This document shows, in pieces, positions 8,012 to 16,831 of a stretch of 64,000 bases of DNA. Position 1 is the first letter of the stretch. Each line of letters begins with the position of its first letter. The notes below the pieces were generated by a model, which saw only the letters and a program-made list of their open reading frames with translations, did no database searches and was not told where the DNA came from. This DNA comes from CAYZXL01 sp964482435. GTDB taxonomy: Bacteria; Auribacterota; JABMQX01. Both the position numbers and the translations under genes were made by a program. The stretch lies in NCBI GenBank assembly GCA_964482435.1, contig CAYZXL010000021.1, positions 1 to 64,000 on the forward strand. The letters run 5' to 3'.

Positions 8012-9064
8012 ATGTCAAAGTCGAAGAAGAACCTCGCCCTCCTCGTGGTGCTGCTCCTTGCCGGCGCAGCACAGTCGTTCGGACAGACTGTCCCGCCCTC
8101 TACGCCCGAGGAGGTGAACAAACTCATCGCCGTGCTGAAGTCGGATGCGTCGCAGAAAGAAAAAGCCGACACCTGTCGTCAACTGGCGGTCGTGGGCACC
8201 AAAGAAGCGGTTGCGCCGTTGGCTGCGCTGCTTGGGGACGAAAAGCTCTCACACATGGCGCGATACGCGCTGGAGCCCATCCCCGACCCGTCTGTGGACG
8301 AAGCCCTGCGCGATGCCCTCGGCAAACTGAAGGGCCGGCCGCTCGTAGGTGTGATCGCCAGCATCGGCGTCCGCCGCGACGCCAAAGCGGTCGAACCGCT
8401 GGCTAAGATGCTCGGGTCGCCAGACGGTGAAGTGGCCCAGGCCGCGGCGAGGGCGCTGGGCAGCATCGGTAACCAGGATGCAGCGAGAGCGCTGCAACGC
8501 GCTCTGCCAACTGCGGCCGCTGGCAATCAGCTCGCATTGTGCGAAGGGTTGTTTCGTTGTGCCGAGGGGCTTGCCGCCAAGAGCAATCGTGACCTGGCCG
8601 TGGAGATTTACGACCAATTGCGCAGCGCGAGAACCCCGCACCAGGTCCGAGGCGGAGCTCTTCGCGGAGCAATCCTCGCGCGCGGGAAGGACGGCGTTGC
8701 TTTGCTACGGCAGCATCTGGTCAGCGACGATTACATTCTGTTCTCCGCGGCGGTGCAGACAAGCCTGGAGATGCCGGGCGGCGAAGTTACTGAGGCCCTG
8801 ACCTCCGCGCTAAAGGGACTGGCCGCGGACAACCAAATTATGGTTATCTGGGCGCTCGGCAAGCGTGCTGACCCGGCGGTGTTGCCGGTGCTATTCGCTG
8901 CCGCTAAGGGCGGGGAAAAGCCCGTTCGTATTGCCGCCATCCGGGCGCTGCCTCAGGTCGGCGATGCGTCGGCGGTGCCTGTCCTCAAGACATTGGCTGC
9001 TGACGCGGACAGCGAGATTTCACGGGCCGCTCAGGAAAGCTTAGCTGCCTTCGCAGGCTCGTAG
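8012..9064 (+). CDS. Exported HEAT-repeat protein
   Basis: This 350-residue protein has a signal peptide (KNLALLVVLLLAGAAQSFGQ). The rest is a solenoid of about eight HEAT/PBS-lyase-like helical pairs, recognisable from repeats such as AVEPLAKMLGSPDGEVAQAA, AARALGSIGN and SAVPVLKTLAADADSEISRA. These scaffolds bind proteins or ligands and have no catalytic centre of their own. An AAAGGA box lies about ten bases before the ATG. It directly follows the Tat oxidoreductase gene on the same strand. In related genomes, exported HEAT proteins often sit beside Gfo/Idh/MocA and sugar-hydrolase genes, which suggests a role in the same periplasmic sugar-processing machinery; this is inference. Confidence 0.88.
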   Translation: MSKSKKNLALLVVLLLAGAAQSFGQTVPPSTPEEVNKLIAVLKSDASQKEKADTCRQLAVVGTKEAVAPLAALLGDEKLSHMARYALEPIPDPSVDEALRDALGKLKGRPLVGVIASIGVRRDAKAVEPLAKMLGSPDGEVAQAAARALGSIGNQDAARALQRALPTAAAGNQLALCEGLFRCAEGLAAKSNRDLAVEIYDQLRSARTPHQVRGGALRGAILARGKDGVALLRQHLVSDDYILFSAAVQTSLEMPGGEVTEALTSALKGLAADNQIMVIWALGKRADPAVLPVLFAAAKGGEKPVRIAAIRALPQVGDASAVPVLKTLAADADSEISRAAQESLAAFAGS

Positions 9065-9220
9065 GCGGGCGTCACGGAGAGAAGCCAGTAGCCGTCGCAT
9101 CACTGGGCGACTGACGGGAGACGGCAGATGTGGCGCTTTCTGCGGTTATGACCAACCGGTCGTATCACAGTTCTACGCACGACGAGGATGGCCCAACCCG
9201 CCTACTTGGGCCCCGGTTCG

Positions 9221-9288
9221 CGGCAGTCCCATGAGCCTCCCGGACTGCCGGGTAGGTGCCCGCTCGGAAGGGCAAGGCGAGCGGGCAC
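9221..9288. terminator. Two adjacent GC-rich hairpins between convergent genes
   Basis: The first stem is CGGCAGTCC (9221-9229) with GGACTGCCG (9242-9250). The second is a perfect 11-base-pair stem, GTGCCCGCTCG (9256-9266) with CGAGCGGGCAC (9278-9288). They lie between the end of the HEAT gene and the end of the convergent gene at 9304. No T tract follows either arm, so a bidirectional terminator role is plausible but not certain. Confidence 0.45.
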
Positions 9289-9303
9289 GGGCACACAGAG
9301 GTC

Positions 9304-10686
9304 CTACTGCGATGTGCTCGATTTGAACGGCACTGGTTTGGGGAGCGGGCAGCGCCCAACGATGTCGTTCTGTCTTCCGCTCATGTCGCCCTCACCGCCG
9401 TCATCGGTGAGATTCTCGCCAACGCTGTAAACGATGTAGCCTTTTTCCACACGCCTGTACTTCACTGGCTCGTTGATGAATGGGTCGAGCGGAACCTGGC
9501 CAAAGACGCTCTTCACCTCGTCGAGGTTTTGAGGATAGGCGCCATTCTTGGCATGGTAAGTCTCCAGAGCAAGCTCGGCGGCAAGAACCGCTTTGACGGC
9601 CTTGACGCGGACGAAGGCAAGCCTGGCCCTGCTCAGGGCAGGGAGAAGCATCTTGCCGAGGCTCCATGCAGGCATCTCATCAACGATTTTGTCGGCGCGC
9701 TGATTTTCGGGACGAAAAGCGACATGGTCGGGGAGTCTGTTCCACTCGTCCATCCAGTCCCAGTATCGTCGGATATCGGTTTTCATCATGGCGCGGAGTC
9801 CGGGCAAATAGATGAGGCCGCGCGCTGCCACTTGCTTCAGTTGCGGGAGCCGTTGTCCCTCGGACCCGAGAAACCAGGAGAGGTTTTCCGGGTGTCTGAA
9901 GAGGTCGTCCAGTGCCAGGAGGGAGAAGGCCTTTTCGCCGGAGATAGCGATGTCGTAGTTATTAGCTGCGCCGCCCAGGACATCGAACCTATCCCGGAGA
10001 TAAGCGAGGGTGGCAGCGTCGAGACGGTTTCGGAGGAGATAGCTTTCGATGGCCCTTGCGGCGATGGAATCGCAGGCAACGCCGACGAGTCCGGAGATGA
10101 GGATGGGCTCTTTCGAGACGTGATAGCCCATTCTCCCGATGAGGAAGTAGTTGTCGAGAGCCTCACGATACTTGCCCTGGGACTCCAAATATTTGCCCTG
10201 GATGACGAGGAGCCTTGCCAGGCTTCGCATCGTGGAAAGATGGGGCAGGAGGAGATTCATCATCGGTTCGCCAGGTGCTTTGAGAAGAGGAAACTCGCAG
10301 TCCTCCTTTTTTGCGCCTTCGCGGACGGCGGCGATGGCGGGGACGTTCTGGTCAAGCCATGGAAGGAGGGCTTTCGCCTCGTCAATCCATACGTTCTGCT
10401 GAACGTAGCTGTAGAGGTCAGAGAGCTTTTCGGGCTCTTTGACGTAGAGGTTGATTGCATTGATGTATTCGATGGCGGCGTTTTTCTCGTCGGGGACCTG
10501 CCGAGGAGGAAAGCCGGCTCTGGTCCACTCCTCCTCGGGGCAGACGGGATAGGTCTTATCGCCGACTTTGATCTCTTTGAGGCCGTCGAGCCATCCCGGA
10601 AACGCGGGCTGTGCGAGACTGAGGGCAAAGGCACAAACCATTGCCGTCAGGATGGCTTTTGCTGAATTCTTGCATGTCCTTGTCAT
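9304..10686 (-). CDS. Exported protein with a C-terminal pseudopilin (GspG-like) domain
   Basis: The 460-residue protein starts at ATG 10686, with GGAGGT a few bases upstream; a longer open frame only runs into the upstream gene. It has a signal peptide (AKAILTAMVCAFALSLAQPAFPG). The central 300 residues are mostly helical with no recognised family. The last 80 residues resemble the globular part of a type II secretion pseudopilin: AELALETYHAKNGAYPQNLDEV, PLDPFINEPVKYRR, then GYIVYSVGENLTDDGG. The hydrophobic prepilin leader that normally precedes this domain is absent. The gene is the last of a run that starts with an ECF sigma factor and an anti-sigma factor. Its function is unknown; a periplasmic structural or binding role is inferred. 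Confidence 0.82.
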   Translation of the reverse strand: MTRTCKNSAKAILTAMVCAFALSLAQPAFPGWLDGLKEIKVGDKTYPVCPEEEWTRAGFPPRQVPDEKNAAIEYINAINLYVKEPEKLSDLYSYVQQNVWIDEAKALLPWLDQNVPAIAAVREGAKKEDCEFPLLKAPGEPMMNLLLPHLSTMRSLARLLVIQGKYLESQGKYREALDNYFLIGRMGYHVSKEPILISGLVGVACDSIAARAIESYLLRNRLDAATLAYLRDRFDVLGGAANNYDIAISGEKAFSLLALDDLFRHPENLSWFLGSEGQRLPQLKQVAARGLIYLPGLRAMMKTDIRRYWDWMDEWNRLPDHVAFRPENQRADKIVDEMPAWSLGKMLLPALSRARLAFVRVKAVKAVLAAELALETYHAKNGAYPQNLDEVKSVFGQVPLDPFINEPVKYRRVEKGYIVYSVGENLTDDGGEGDMSGRQNDIVGRCPLPKPVPFKSSTSQ

Positions 10687-10787
10687 GGTTGTTACCTCCA
10701 TTTCTGATTGTCGCTTCGTTTGAGGTCGGTGTCTGGCTTCGCGGCTTGTCGCGGCCAGCGAGACCGACGCGGAGAATGCCTCTTGAT

Positions 10788-12956
10788 TTACAGACCGGCT
10801 TTTTTCAAAAGCTCTTTGAGCTCCTCCGACGAGACCCACTCGACGTGGCTGTCGGCGAAGGCTACGTTGGCGCCTTCTTTGTGGTTTTCGACGCTCTCGT
10901 ACAAAAGGAGCTTTTCGGTCGTGTTTTTCACCTCTTTGATGGTGAATCCACCGATGAGCTTGTAGCTCGACATGGAATCCATATCTTCTGGGCGAGAGAT
11001 GGTCGCGTCGGTGGCGGGGCAGACAAAGACCCGGAGGTCGCCCACGTAGTGTTGTAGCTGGGACAACCTCTCCGGGAACTTGCCATCGTGCTCCTGGGAG
11101 TACATGTTGCACGCCAGCGCTATCTGACCGAGGTTGTTCCTGCACTGCGCACGGCGGGCCTTCTCGCGCGCATGAGCGATGGAGCGAACGAGCTCTTTCT
11201 GGGCGATGGGAGAGAACATGCTTATTAGCTCAAGTGGAACTCTGACCTGCGCCGAGAGATAGTCCTTTCCGCTGGTGGCGTAGAAGACGACGTGACCCAG
11301 CGATTTGTATTCGAGCTGGACAGCCTGGGCCAGCGTGGCGGCCTCGGTGGGGGTATAAGTCCCGAACATCTGGAGCATGGCCATGACCGCGGAGGCCGCC
11401 GCGGCTTCGACCCTGAGGTATAGTGTGGCGGCGAAGTTGACGATTGGCTGCATGTCGGCGTAGGCGAAGGCGAGATTTTCTTTCGGAGCGGCATTGAGGG
11501 CTGATGCGAAAGCGGGGTCCTGGGCGAGAGATTTGCCGGATTTGGACGCCTGGATGGCCCGGGCGACGGAGGAAGGGTCAAGACCAAAAATCAGATAGCC
11601 GTCCCTGGCAGTGTAAGAGAGCAACACTTTGGGAATGAGAGAGGTCGCGTAGATTGTTGGCCCTTCGGGGGGTTGAAGAGCCGAGAGGTCAGCGCCGGCA
11701 TGCTTGAGAGCCCTGCCAACCAGGTCAAGAGCCTTTGCTTCATCTTTGACAGAGACGATGAGGAGAGACGGGGGTATCCCGAAAAGCTCCGGGAACTTGA
11801 CGGCGACAGCGACCTCGTCGCCGAGGAGCTCAAGAACCTCCTCGAATGAAAAACCCCGCTGCTTGTTCAAGTTTGCCAGGGCATCCTGGTATTCCTTCCA
11901 GGTCACATCGTCAACCATTCGGCGGACAGTCGCCTGCCACTCGCGATAGGCATCGGGCGCCCCTGCCGTGCTGAATCTTTTGAAAAGCGAATAATCGGGC
12001 GGCACGAATTTGGCCGCGCGGGTTGGCGTGTTCGGGCGCGCGAGGATTGCGGGGAGCGCCGTGAATTCTCCCGAGTTCGTCAGGGCGAAAGCGAGATTGA
12101 GGGATGAACCGTCGAGGTTGGCGGCCAGGGCCACAGATTCAAGCTGAGCGAGACCGAGGTTCGCGAGCGCTTTTGGCGTGCCCCCGGAGGCTAACTGGGG
12201 AAACGGGAGGACGAGGGCATGAAGGGGGGCATAGAAGAACACGCCCTGGGGCGGGGCGACGGCGATGGCTTTCTGGAAAGCTTGCTGGGAAGACAGACTC
12301 GAGTCGGGAGAAAGCTTTCCCTCTTTCACGCGAAGGAGTAAATCCGCGTTGGTCGAGACGAAGAGCTTCGGTCCGGACACGGCGAAGAAAATGGAGAAAT
12401 CGCGCATTTGAAGACAGAGTGCGCCGCGTTCTTCCCGGATGGCGGACTCGATGCCGAGAGAAGAAAGGGCAGGCTGGATGGATTGAGAGAGGAATTGGCG
12501 GATGTCGGTAACCTCGGGCTTGAGGTTGGCGACGAGGAGGAGCGTGGGCGATTTGTCTATCATGACGACGCCGCAGGCGAGGTCACTACGCAGGGACTTG
12601 AAGAAGGTGCGGGCAGCTTTTGCCGCGGCCTCGACGAAAGGACGAGCGTCAGGCTCGATTTCGGAAATCACTCCGACGAGTGAGTCAACGGAAGGGAGTT
12701 TCGCTTTCGATGGGTCGGGCGGGAAGAGGAGGTTTGTGAGACACTCTACGTCCTCCACGGCGAGGACGAAGGCGGTGTCTGCGGGAAGAAGGGAGGACCA
12801 TTCCGGGGACACCGTTTTCTGTGTGGAGGCTTGGATGGCAGCTTCTCCGACGACAGCACCAAGCCCACAAGGTCCGGACAGCAGCGCGGCCGACTCCGGC
12901 AGAGGGAGAAGTGACGCAGCAAGTAAGACAAGCGTGGTGGCAACTGTTTTTCTCAT
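10788..12956 (-). CDS. Exported DUF3352-like protein with a C-terminal DUF1559-like (H-x9-DG type) pilin domain
   Basis: The 722-residue protein has an N-terminal signal peptide (RKTVATTLVLLAASLLPLPES). Residues 45-560 resemble DUF3352-type proteins: LLPADTAFVLAVEDV at the start, then repeated alpha/beta units with GVVMIDKSPTLLLVANL and similar strands. From about residue 600 the sequence changes to AREKARRAQCRNNLGQIALA followed by MYSQEHDGKFP, which is the stretch that normally follows the membrane helix of DUF1559 pilin-like proteins. It ends with the family's terminal signature in a variant form (HKEGANVAFADSHVEWVSS). The usual leader and membrane helix are missing. It follows the anti-sigma gene by 69 bases and is probably co-transcribed with it. 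Confidence 0.85.
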   Translation of the reverse strand: MRKTVATTLVLLAASLLPLPESAALLSGPCGLGAVVGEAAIQASTQKTVSPEWSSLLPADTAFVLAVEDVECLTNLLFPPDPSKAKLPSVDSLVGVISEIEPDARPFVEAAAKAARTFFKSLRSDLACGVVMIDKSPTLLLVANLKPEVTDIRQFLSQSIQPALSSLGIESAIREERGALCLQMRDFSIFFAVSGPKLFVSTNADLLLRVKEGKLSPDSSLSSQQAFQKAIAVAPPQGVFFYAPLHALVLPFPQLASGGTPKALANLGLAQLESVALAANLDGSSLNLAFALTNSGEFTALPAILARPNTPTRAAKFVPPDYSLFKRFSTAGAPDAYREWQATVRRMVDDVTWKEYQDALANLNKQRGFSFEEVLELLGDEVAVAVKFPELFGIPPSLLIVSVKDEAKALDLVGRALKHAGADLSALQPPEGPTIYATSLIPKVLLSYTARDGYLIFGLDPSSVARAIQASKSGKSLAQDPAFASALNAAPKENLAFAYADMQPIVNFAATLYLRVEAAAASAVMAMLQMFGTYTPTEAATLAQAVQLEYKSLGHVVFYATSGKDYLSAQVRVPLELISMFSPIAQKELVRSIAHAREKARRAQCRNNLGQIALACNMYSQEHDGKFPERLSQLQHYVGDLRVFVCPATDATISRPEDMDSMSSYKLIGGFTIKEVKNTTEKLLLYESVENHKEGANVAFADSHVEWVSSEELKELLKKAGL

Positions 12957-13025
12957 GAGGTCTCTCCTTGACGTCGTGCTGTTACTGTTTTGAAGAGGCG
13001 GTTATTCCGACGGAACGGACCCGCC

Positions 13026-13646
13026 TCAGAAAAAGCCGTTGGCCAGAAGGCTTTGAGCGCCGGGCATCTCGAGCGATGTGATGGCCGGGCGCACGAGGCG
13101 GGGTTCCTCACCAGGAGCCTGCGCCAGAACCCGAGCAAGCTCGCCGGATCTCACCAAAGCAACCCGAAGCTCGCGCTCCGTTCTGCTCAGCCTCGCTTTG
13201 ACTGTGAGCAACTCCGCTCGGGCGGTTTGGGAATCGCGCTGCGCTTCGGCGATGACACGACGCTGGACAGCGACTGTGCGGCGGAGGGTATTGCCCTCGG
13301 AGCCCGGGCGCAGCCCAACAAGGCCGGCACCAAAAAGCCCACTGACGACGGAAAGTACGATTGCGCCTGCGGCGAGTTTTCGGACAGGAATAGGAATGCA
13401 ACGGGGCGAGGGGATTGGAGAAAGGGCTTGCATGACTTGCCGACGGAGGTCTGATGGCGGCTCTTTCGCGGAGACTACGCTGCGAACAGACGCTTTTGCG
13501 GCGCGAGCGACTTCCTGAATGCGAGACAACTCCGCGGAACACTCGCGGCAAGAGGCGATGTGCGCTGCAATGCGATCACGTGGTCTCGGTTTCAGCTCGC
13601 CGTCGGCGTAAGCTGAAAGGTTTTTTCGGACTTTTTTGCACTTCAT
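13026..13646 (-). CDS. Zinc-finger anti-sigma factor, single-pass membrane protein
   Basis: The 206-residue protein begins with an anti-sigma zinc-binding domain: KKVRKNLSAYADGEL and then HIASCRECSAEL (His-x3-Cys-x2-Cys, residues about 29-35), as in the zf-HC2/ZAS family that binds and inhibits ECF sigma factors. A single hydrophobic segment (AAGAIVLSVVSGLFGAGLVG, about 92-111) follows, then a periplasmic part with a coiled-coil stretch (about 120-175) that could sense a signal. It lies 103 bases downstream of an ECF sigma gene in the same direction, the standard arrangement. The sensed signal is not evident. Confidence 0.92.
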   Translation of the reverse strand: MKCKKVRKNLSAYADGELKPRPRDRIAAHIASCRECSAELSRIQEVARAAKASVRSVVSAKEPPSDLRRQVMQALSPIPSPRCIPIPVRKLAAGAIVLSVVSGLFGAGLVGLRPGSEGNTLRRTVAVQRRVIAEAQRDSQTARAELLTVKARLSRTERELRVALVRSGELARVLAQAPGEEPRLVRPAITSLEMPGAQSLLANGFF

Positions 13647-13749
13647 CTTTAGCGGTGCCTCCTGAAGTCGTTGGTGTCATCGTTGAGACGGCCCCCTGCA
13701 TCACTGCCCGAGCCCGGCGGATGAGCCTCGGCTGCCATAGGCTGCTCCA

Positions 13750-14334
13750 TCAAGTTAGATGCTCCTCGCCGAGGACTTCGCGTTTGAGAGCGAGCCTTGC
13801 GGCGTGGATTCGGGACTTAACGGTTCCGACGGAACAGCGCATCGCGCTGGCGATCTCACGGTAACTCATATCTTCAAGGCAATGCATGACGACTGCCATT
13901 CTTTGCTCGTCGGGGAGAGCGGAGATGGCTTTGTACACCCTGTCAATGGTCTCGCGGTCGGAAGCCAGGTGCGACTCTGACTGGCCGAAACCGGGCTGCT
14001 CTTGCCGGGTCGTGCTCTGCCGGTCGCTGACTACCACCTTGGGCATGTGACTGCGTGCCCTCAGCCAGGTCTTGAAGCTGTTCAAAAGAATCCGGTAGAG
14101 CCAGGTGAAGAAGGAGCACTTTCCCCGAAAGCCGCCGATTCCTTTGAACGCCCGCACGAACGTTTCCTGGGCGAGGTCTCTGGCGTCGTGCTCGTTTCCC
14201 GCGAGAGCGTACGCGGCACGGTAAACCTTCGATTCAAAGAGCGACACAAGCTCGGAGAAGGCTTCGGTATCGCCTGTTCTCGCAAGCAAGACAAGACGCT
14301 GTTCGGTTTCGCCCACCGGGCTGCTCCTGTGCAT
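13750..14334 (-). CDS. ECF-type RNA polymerase sigma factor
   Basis: The 194-residue protein has the two ECF sigma domains. Region 2 includes AFSELVSLFESKVYRAAYAL, DARDLAQETFVRAF and FFTWLYRILLNSFK. Region 4 includes LPDEQRMAVVMHCLEDMSYR and EIASAMRCSVGTVKSRIHAA, the helix-turn-helix that reads the -35 element. A 40-residue linker lies between them. It heads a four-gene run (sigma, anti-sigma, DUF3352/pilin-domain protein, GspG-domain protein) with gaps of 103, 69 and 101 bases, which suggests that the two exported proteins belong to its regulon. An upstream near-palindrome (14397-14411) might be a control site. Confidence 0.95.
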   Translation of the reverse strand: MHRSSPVGETEQRLVLLARTGDTEAFSELVSLFESKVYRAAYALAGNEHDARDLAQETFVRAFKGIGGFRGKCSFFTWLYRILLNSFKTWLRARSHMPKVVVSDRQSTTRQEQPGFGQSESHLASDRETIDRVYKAISALPDEQRMAVVMHCLEDMSYREIASAMRCSVGTVKSRIHAARLALKREVLGEEHLT

Positions 14335-14396
14335 CTTTGGTTCTCAAATGGTTAGTAGCGTGATTGGGGCAAAGTGTTCTCCGGGTGAAGATTTAT

Positions 14397-14411
14397 GAGA
14401 CAAATTGTCCC
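14397..14411. promoter_or_regulatory. Near-palindromic site upstream of the sigma-factor operon
   Basis: GAGACAAATTGTCCC is a 15-base near-palindrome (GAGACAA against GGGACAA, six of seven pairs) centred about 70 bases before the sigma ATG. It could be a repressor or activator operator, but no regulator can be assigned and chance is possible. Confidence 0.3.
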
Positions 14412-14581
14412 AAATGGTGGGAATTCGGTCATCAAGTTTGTTGGGGTTTGTGGAAAAGGCGAAATGGCCGAGGAAAGATCGCGAGGGAGAGGCGGCAACA
14501 ACGGGTGAGGGGCCGATGGAGTTGGCGACGGCTTGGGTGGTTGCGAGAGGCTGGCCCACGGGCAAGGCCTTGGCGAATGAG

Positions 14582-16459
14582 CTACCTCAGGTCGGCCCGG
14601 TCAATGAGGTTGCCCGCAAGGTCGTAAACGCGGAGCTCGACGGTCTGGCCTGCGACTGAGACGATGCAGTACTCCTGCCTTGGGGAGAAGGCTTTGACGT
14701 TTTGGGACCAGGGGGCTCGCTCCCGGGGATGGAACGGAGCACCGCCACCGCCGGTGATGATTTGCCAGATGGGCGACGTGAAGGCTTTGTCAATGTTGCC
14801 GTCAATGAGGGTGCGGCTGTAGTTGTGTTCGTGGCCGCAAAAGACAGCGACCACGCGGGAGGAGGGAGAGTCCGAAGAGCCGGTCTGGGCGGCGTGTGAA
14901 GCGCCGTGCTGAAACAGAACGCGCAGAAACTTATTCCTCGGCTCCACATAGGCTTTGTCGCCCTGGTGATACATCGAATCAGCGAGGTGGCCGCCGTTGG
15001 GGAAAGGCGCCTCGTGGAAGAAGAGGAAGATGTTTTTCTGTCCGCGTTCAGCGGCGGACTGGAGGTCTCGTTTGAGCCATTCGAGCTGGGTTCCGATGAT
15101 TTTTCCTGTCTGCCGGTCGTCGGGGGGATCGGCCTTTGTGATTGATAAGGCACCCAGAGACGCTTCGGAGAGGCGCCGGGTGATGACTTTGTAATCGGTG
15201 TTGAGAACGATGAAATGGCAGCTGCCGTAGTCAAAAGAATAGACGTTTTCGGAGAAGGTAGGGTCGTCGGAGCCGTCGGGGACTTGTGGGGCGTTTGTCG
15301 GGTTGGTCATCTCTCTGCGAAAGATTTCTTCTGCGGTGTCGGGCGGTTGCCTTCTCACGCGGACAGTCTTGTCGTTGATGTGTTGCTCGTCGTAGATTTC
15401 GGCGTCGTGGTTTCCGATTCCGGTGTAGAAGGGGATGAAGCGGGCGGCTGGGCTGACTGCTCTCTTCCAGGATTTGTACTGGAACTCGGCCGTTCGAGCA
15501 TCATCCGTTATGCCCCAGATAAGGTCCCCCGGCACGACGGCAAACCTGGCTTTCTTGCGAAGGGCAGCGATGGCGATCTGGCGCAGGGCATCGGCGTTGA
15601 CCCCGTTTAAGGACTGTGTAACAGCTGGAGCGCTGTCGTTAGCGCGGGTGTCGCAAAAGACGGCGAAGGAGAAGGGGTCGTCTGAGCCGCTGGCCGGTGC
15701 CGTGCGGAAACGGCATCGGCGGGCGAGGAAAAGGTCAATGCGGGCGGACGAATCGCCCGAGGGTGTCCAGGCCTCAACGTGGTACGAGTAATTTTTATCA
15801 GGCTGGAGGCCGTCAATGAGAACCTCGTGCTCTGTCTGCGGCGTGGAGGATGAGTAAGATTTTTCGCGGAGCAAAACTCTGCCAACGCTCGGGAGGTCGG
15901 TCACCCACCGGATGAGGACGGAGCCGCACGTGACGTTGGCGACGATTGGGCCTTCGGTTATCACAACGGCTCGCTGATACGATTCGCACCGACGGATATA
16001 TCTGAAGACGCAGTCACCGGAGTCAAGAAGGGTCTTTGAGGTCGGGTCGAAACAGGTGGCCCGATAGGAGACGAGTCCATCGAAAGCTGCGTCTTTGACG
16101 GTTTCCTCGAGTTTGGCCAAGGAGAGTTCCGCGGTGTGGAACTGGGCGGGTTCGGGAATTGCGGCACGTGGCACGCCTGCAATGGCAGAATGGCGAGAGC
16201 TCGACGCCTCGGCGCGTAGGCGGTAGTACGGGACCTCGAGAGGGTCGTCGCCGAGTTGCACTCCGAAGGAGACGGCGGGACCGATGCAATCGTGCTTGGT
16301 GCCCCATTTCACGTGGACGTTGCCGTCCTGGGCAACCTCGATGGCGGGCTCTATGCCAACACCTTGCCCGAGAGAAGTGGCGGGAAGGATGAGCGTTATT
16401 GAGACAACGGCGAGATACAAACTAATGAGCTTGAGCGATTTGGTTTTGCTTCCAGGCAT
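14582..16459 (-). CDS. Exported purple-acid-phosphatase-like metallophosphoesterase
   Basis: The 625-residue protein starts at ATG 16459 (AAAGGA upstream) and has a signal peptide (KLISLYLAVVSITLILPATSLG). After an N-terminal beta region (about 30-170) comes a fibronectin-III-like domain (SVLIRWVTDLPSVGRVLL, then DGLQPDKNYSYHVEAW, about 175-240), as in purple acid phosphatases. The calcineurin-like phosphoesterase domain follows: FAVFCDTR, PGDLIW, GIGNHD, FHEAPFP and FCGHEHNYSR, which supply Asp, Asn and His ligands of a two-metal site. The first ligand block reads C-D-T-R instead of the classical D-x-H, as in several exported members. It should hydrolyse phosphate esters in the periplasm or outside the cell; the substrate is unknown. 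Confidence 0.9.
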   Translation of the reverse strand: MPGSKTKSLKLISLYLAVVSITLILPATSLGQGVGIEPAIEVAQDGNVHVKWGTKHDCIGPAVSFGVQLGDDPLEVPYYRLRAEASSSRHSAIAGVPRAAIPEPAQFHTAELSLAKLEETVKDAAFDGLVSYRATCFDPTSKTLLDSGDCVFRYIRRCESYQRAVVITEGPIVANVTCGSVLIRWVTDLPSVGRVLLREKSYSSSTPQTEHEVLIDGLQPDKNYSYHVEAWTPSGDSSARIDLFLARRCRFRTAPASGSDDPFSFAVFCDTRANDSAPAVTQSLNGVNADALRQIAIAALRKKARFAVVPGDLIWGITDDARTAEFQYKSWKRAVSPAARFIPFYTGIGNHDAEIYDEQHINDKTVRVRRQPPDTAEEIFRREMTNPTNAPQVPDGSDDPTFSENVYSFDYGSCHFIVLNTDYKVITRRLSEASLGALSITKADPPDDRQTGKIIGTQLEWLKRDLQSAAERGQKNIFLFFHEAPFPNGGHLADSMYHQGDKAYVEPRNKFLRVLFQHGASHAAQTGSSDSPSSRVVAVFCGHEHNYSRTLIDGNIDKAFTSPIWQIITGGGGAPFHPRERAPWSQNVKAFSPRQEYCIVSVAGQTVELRVYDLAGNLIDRADLR

Positions 16460-16831
16460 TCGTTTCCTTTCTAAGAAAGGTACGTGCGACGACACGAATT
16501 CGCCTTTCCGCGCGAGGACGCGGGGACAAGTTGGCGGGAAGCTTATCACTCTAACTCACCATTGCCAACCGATTTGTCTCGTGGAGAGGTTCCGCCCTTC
16601 GCCGGAGAGAGGAAGCCGCCGATGCGCGTGGGGCTGGACCTGGGCCAAAAGGCGTTGACGGACTGTACCCGCTGAGGTAACGTTGGGACAACATCGGCGA
16701 CGTCGATAACGGAGTTGTGGTTGCCAGACGGGCGTGGTCGGGCGCGCGCGGGCATCTGCGCGGCTCTGTCGCTCGGTTGGGCTTACGTCGCCAGTCGGGT
16801 GCGATTCATCCGCGTATCACGGGAGCGAGCC
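16460..16831. other. Divergent intergenic region without recognised features
   Basis: The 372 bases lie between the phosphoesterase (minus) and ychF (plus), so promoters for both should be here. I see no convincing consensus elements, RNA gene or repeat. An in-frame extension of ychF to 16715 exists, but it lacks a ribosome-binding site and family similarity. Confidence 0.45.

Noticed and set aside
9256..10665. 469-residue plus-strand open frame opposite the GspG-domain gene
   Set aside because: The minus strand has a signal peptide, a Shine-Dalgarno sequence and a recognisable C-terminal domain.
10687..11145. N-terminal extension of the GspG-domain gene
   Set aside because: The extension overlaps the C-terminal pilin domain of the upstream gene, reads as Arg/Pro/His-rich out-of-frame sequence, and the ATG at 10686 has both a ribosome-binding site and a signal peptide.
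16656..16690. sigma-70 promoter (TTGACG) ahead of ychF
   Set aside because: The hexamer has no acceptable -10 partner at normal spacing and the region is GC-rich.
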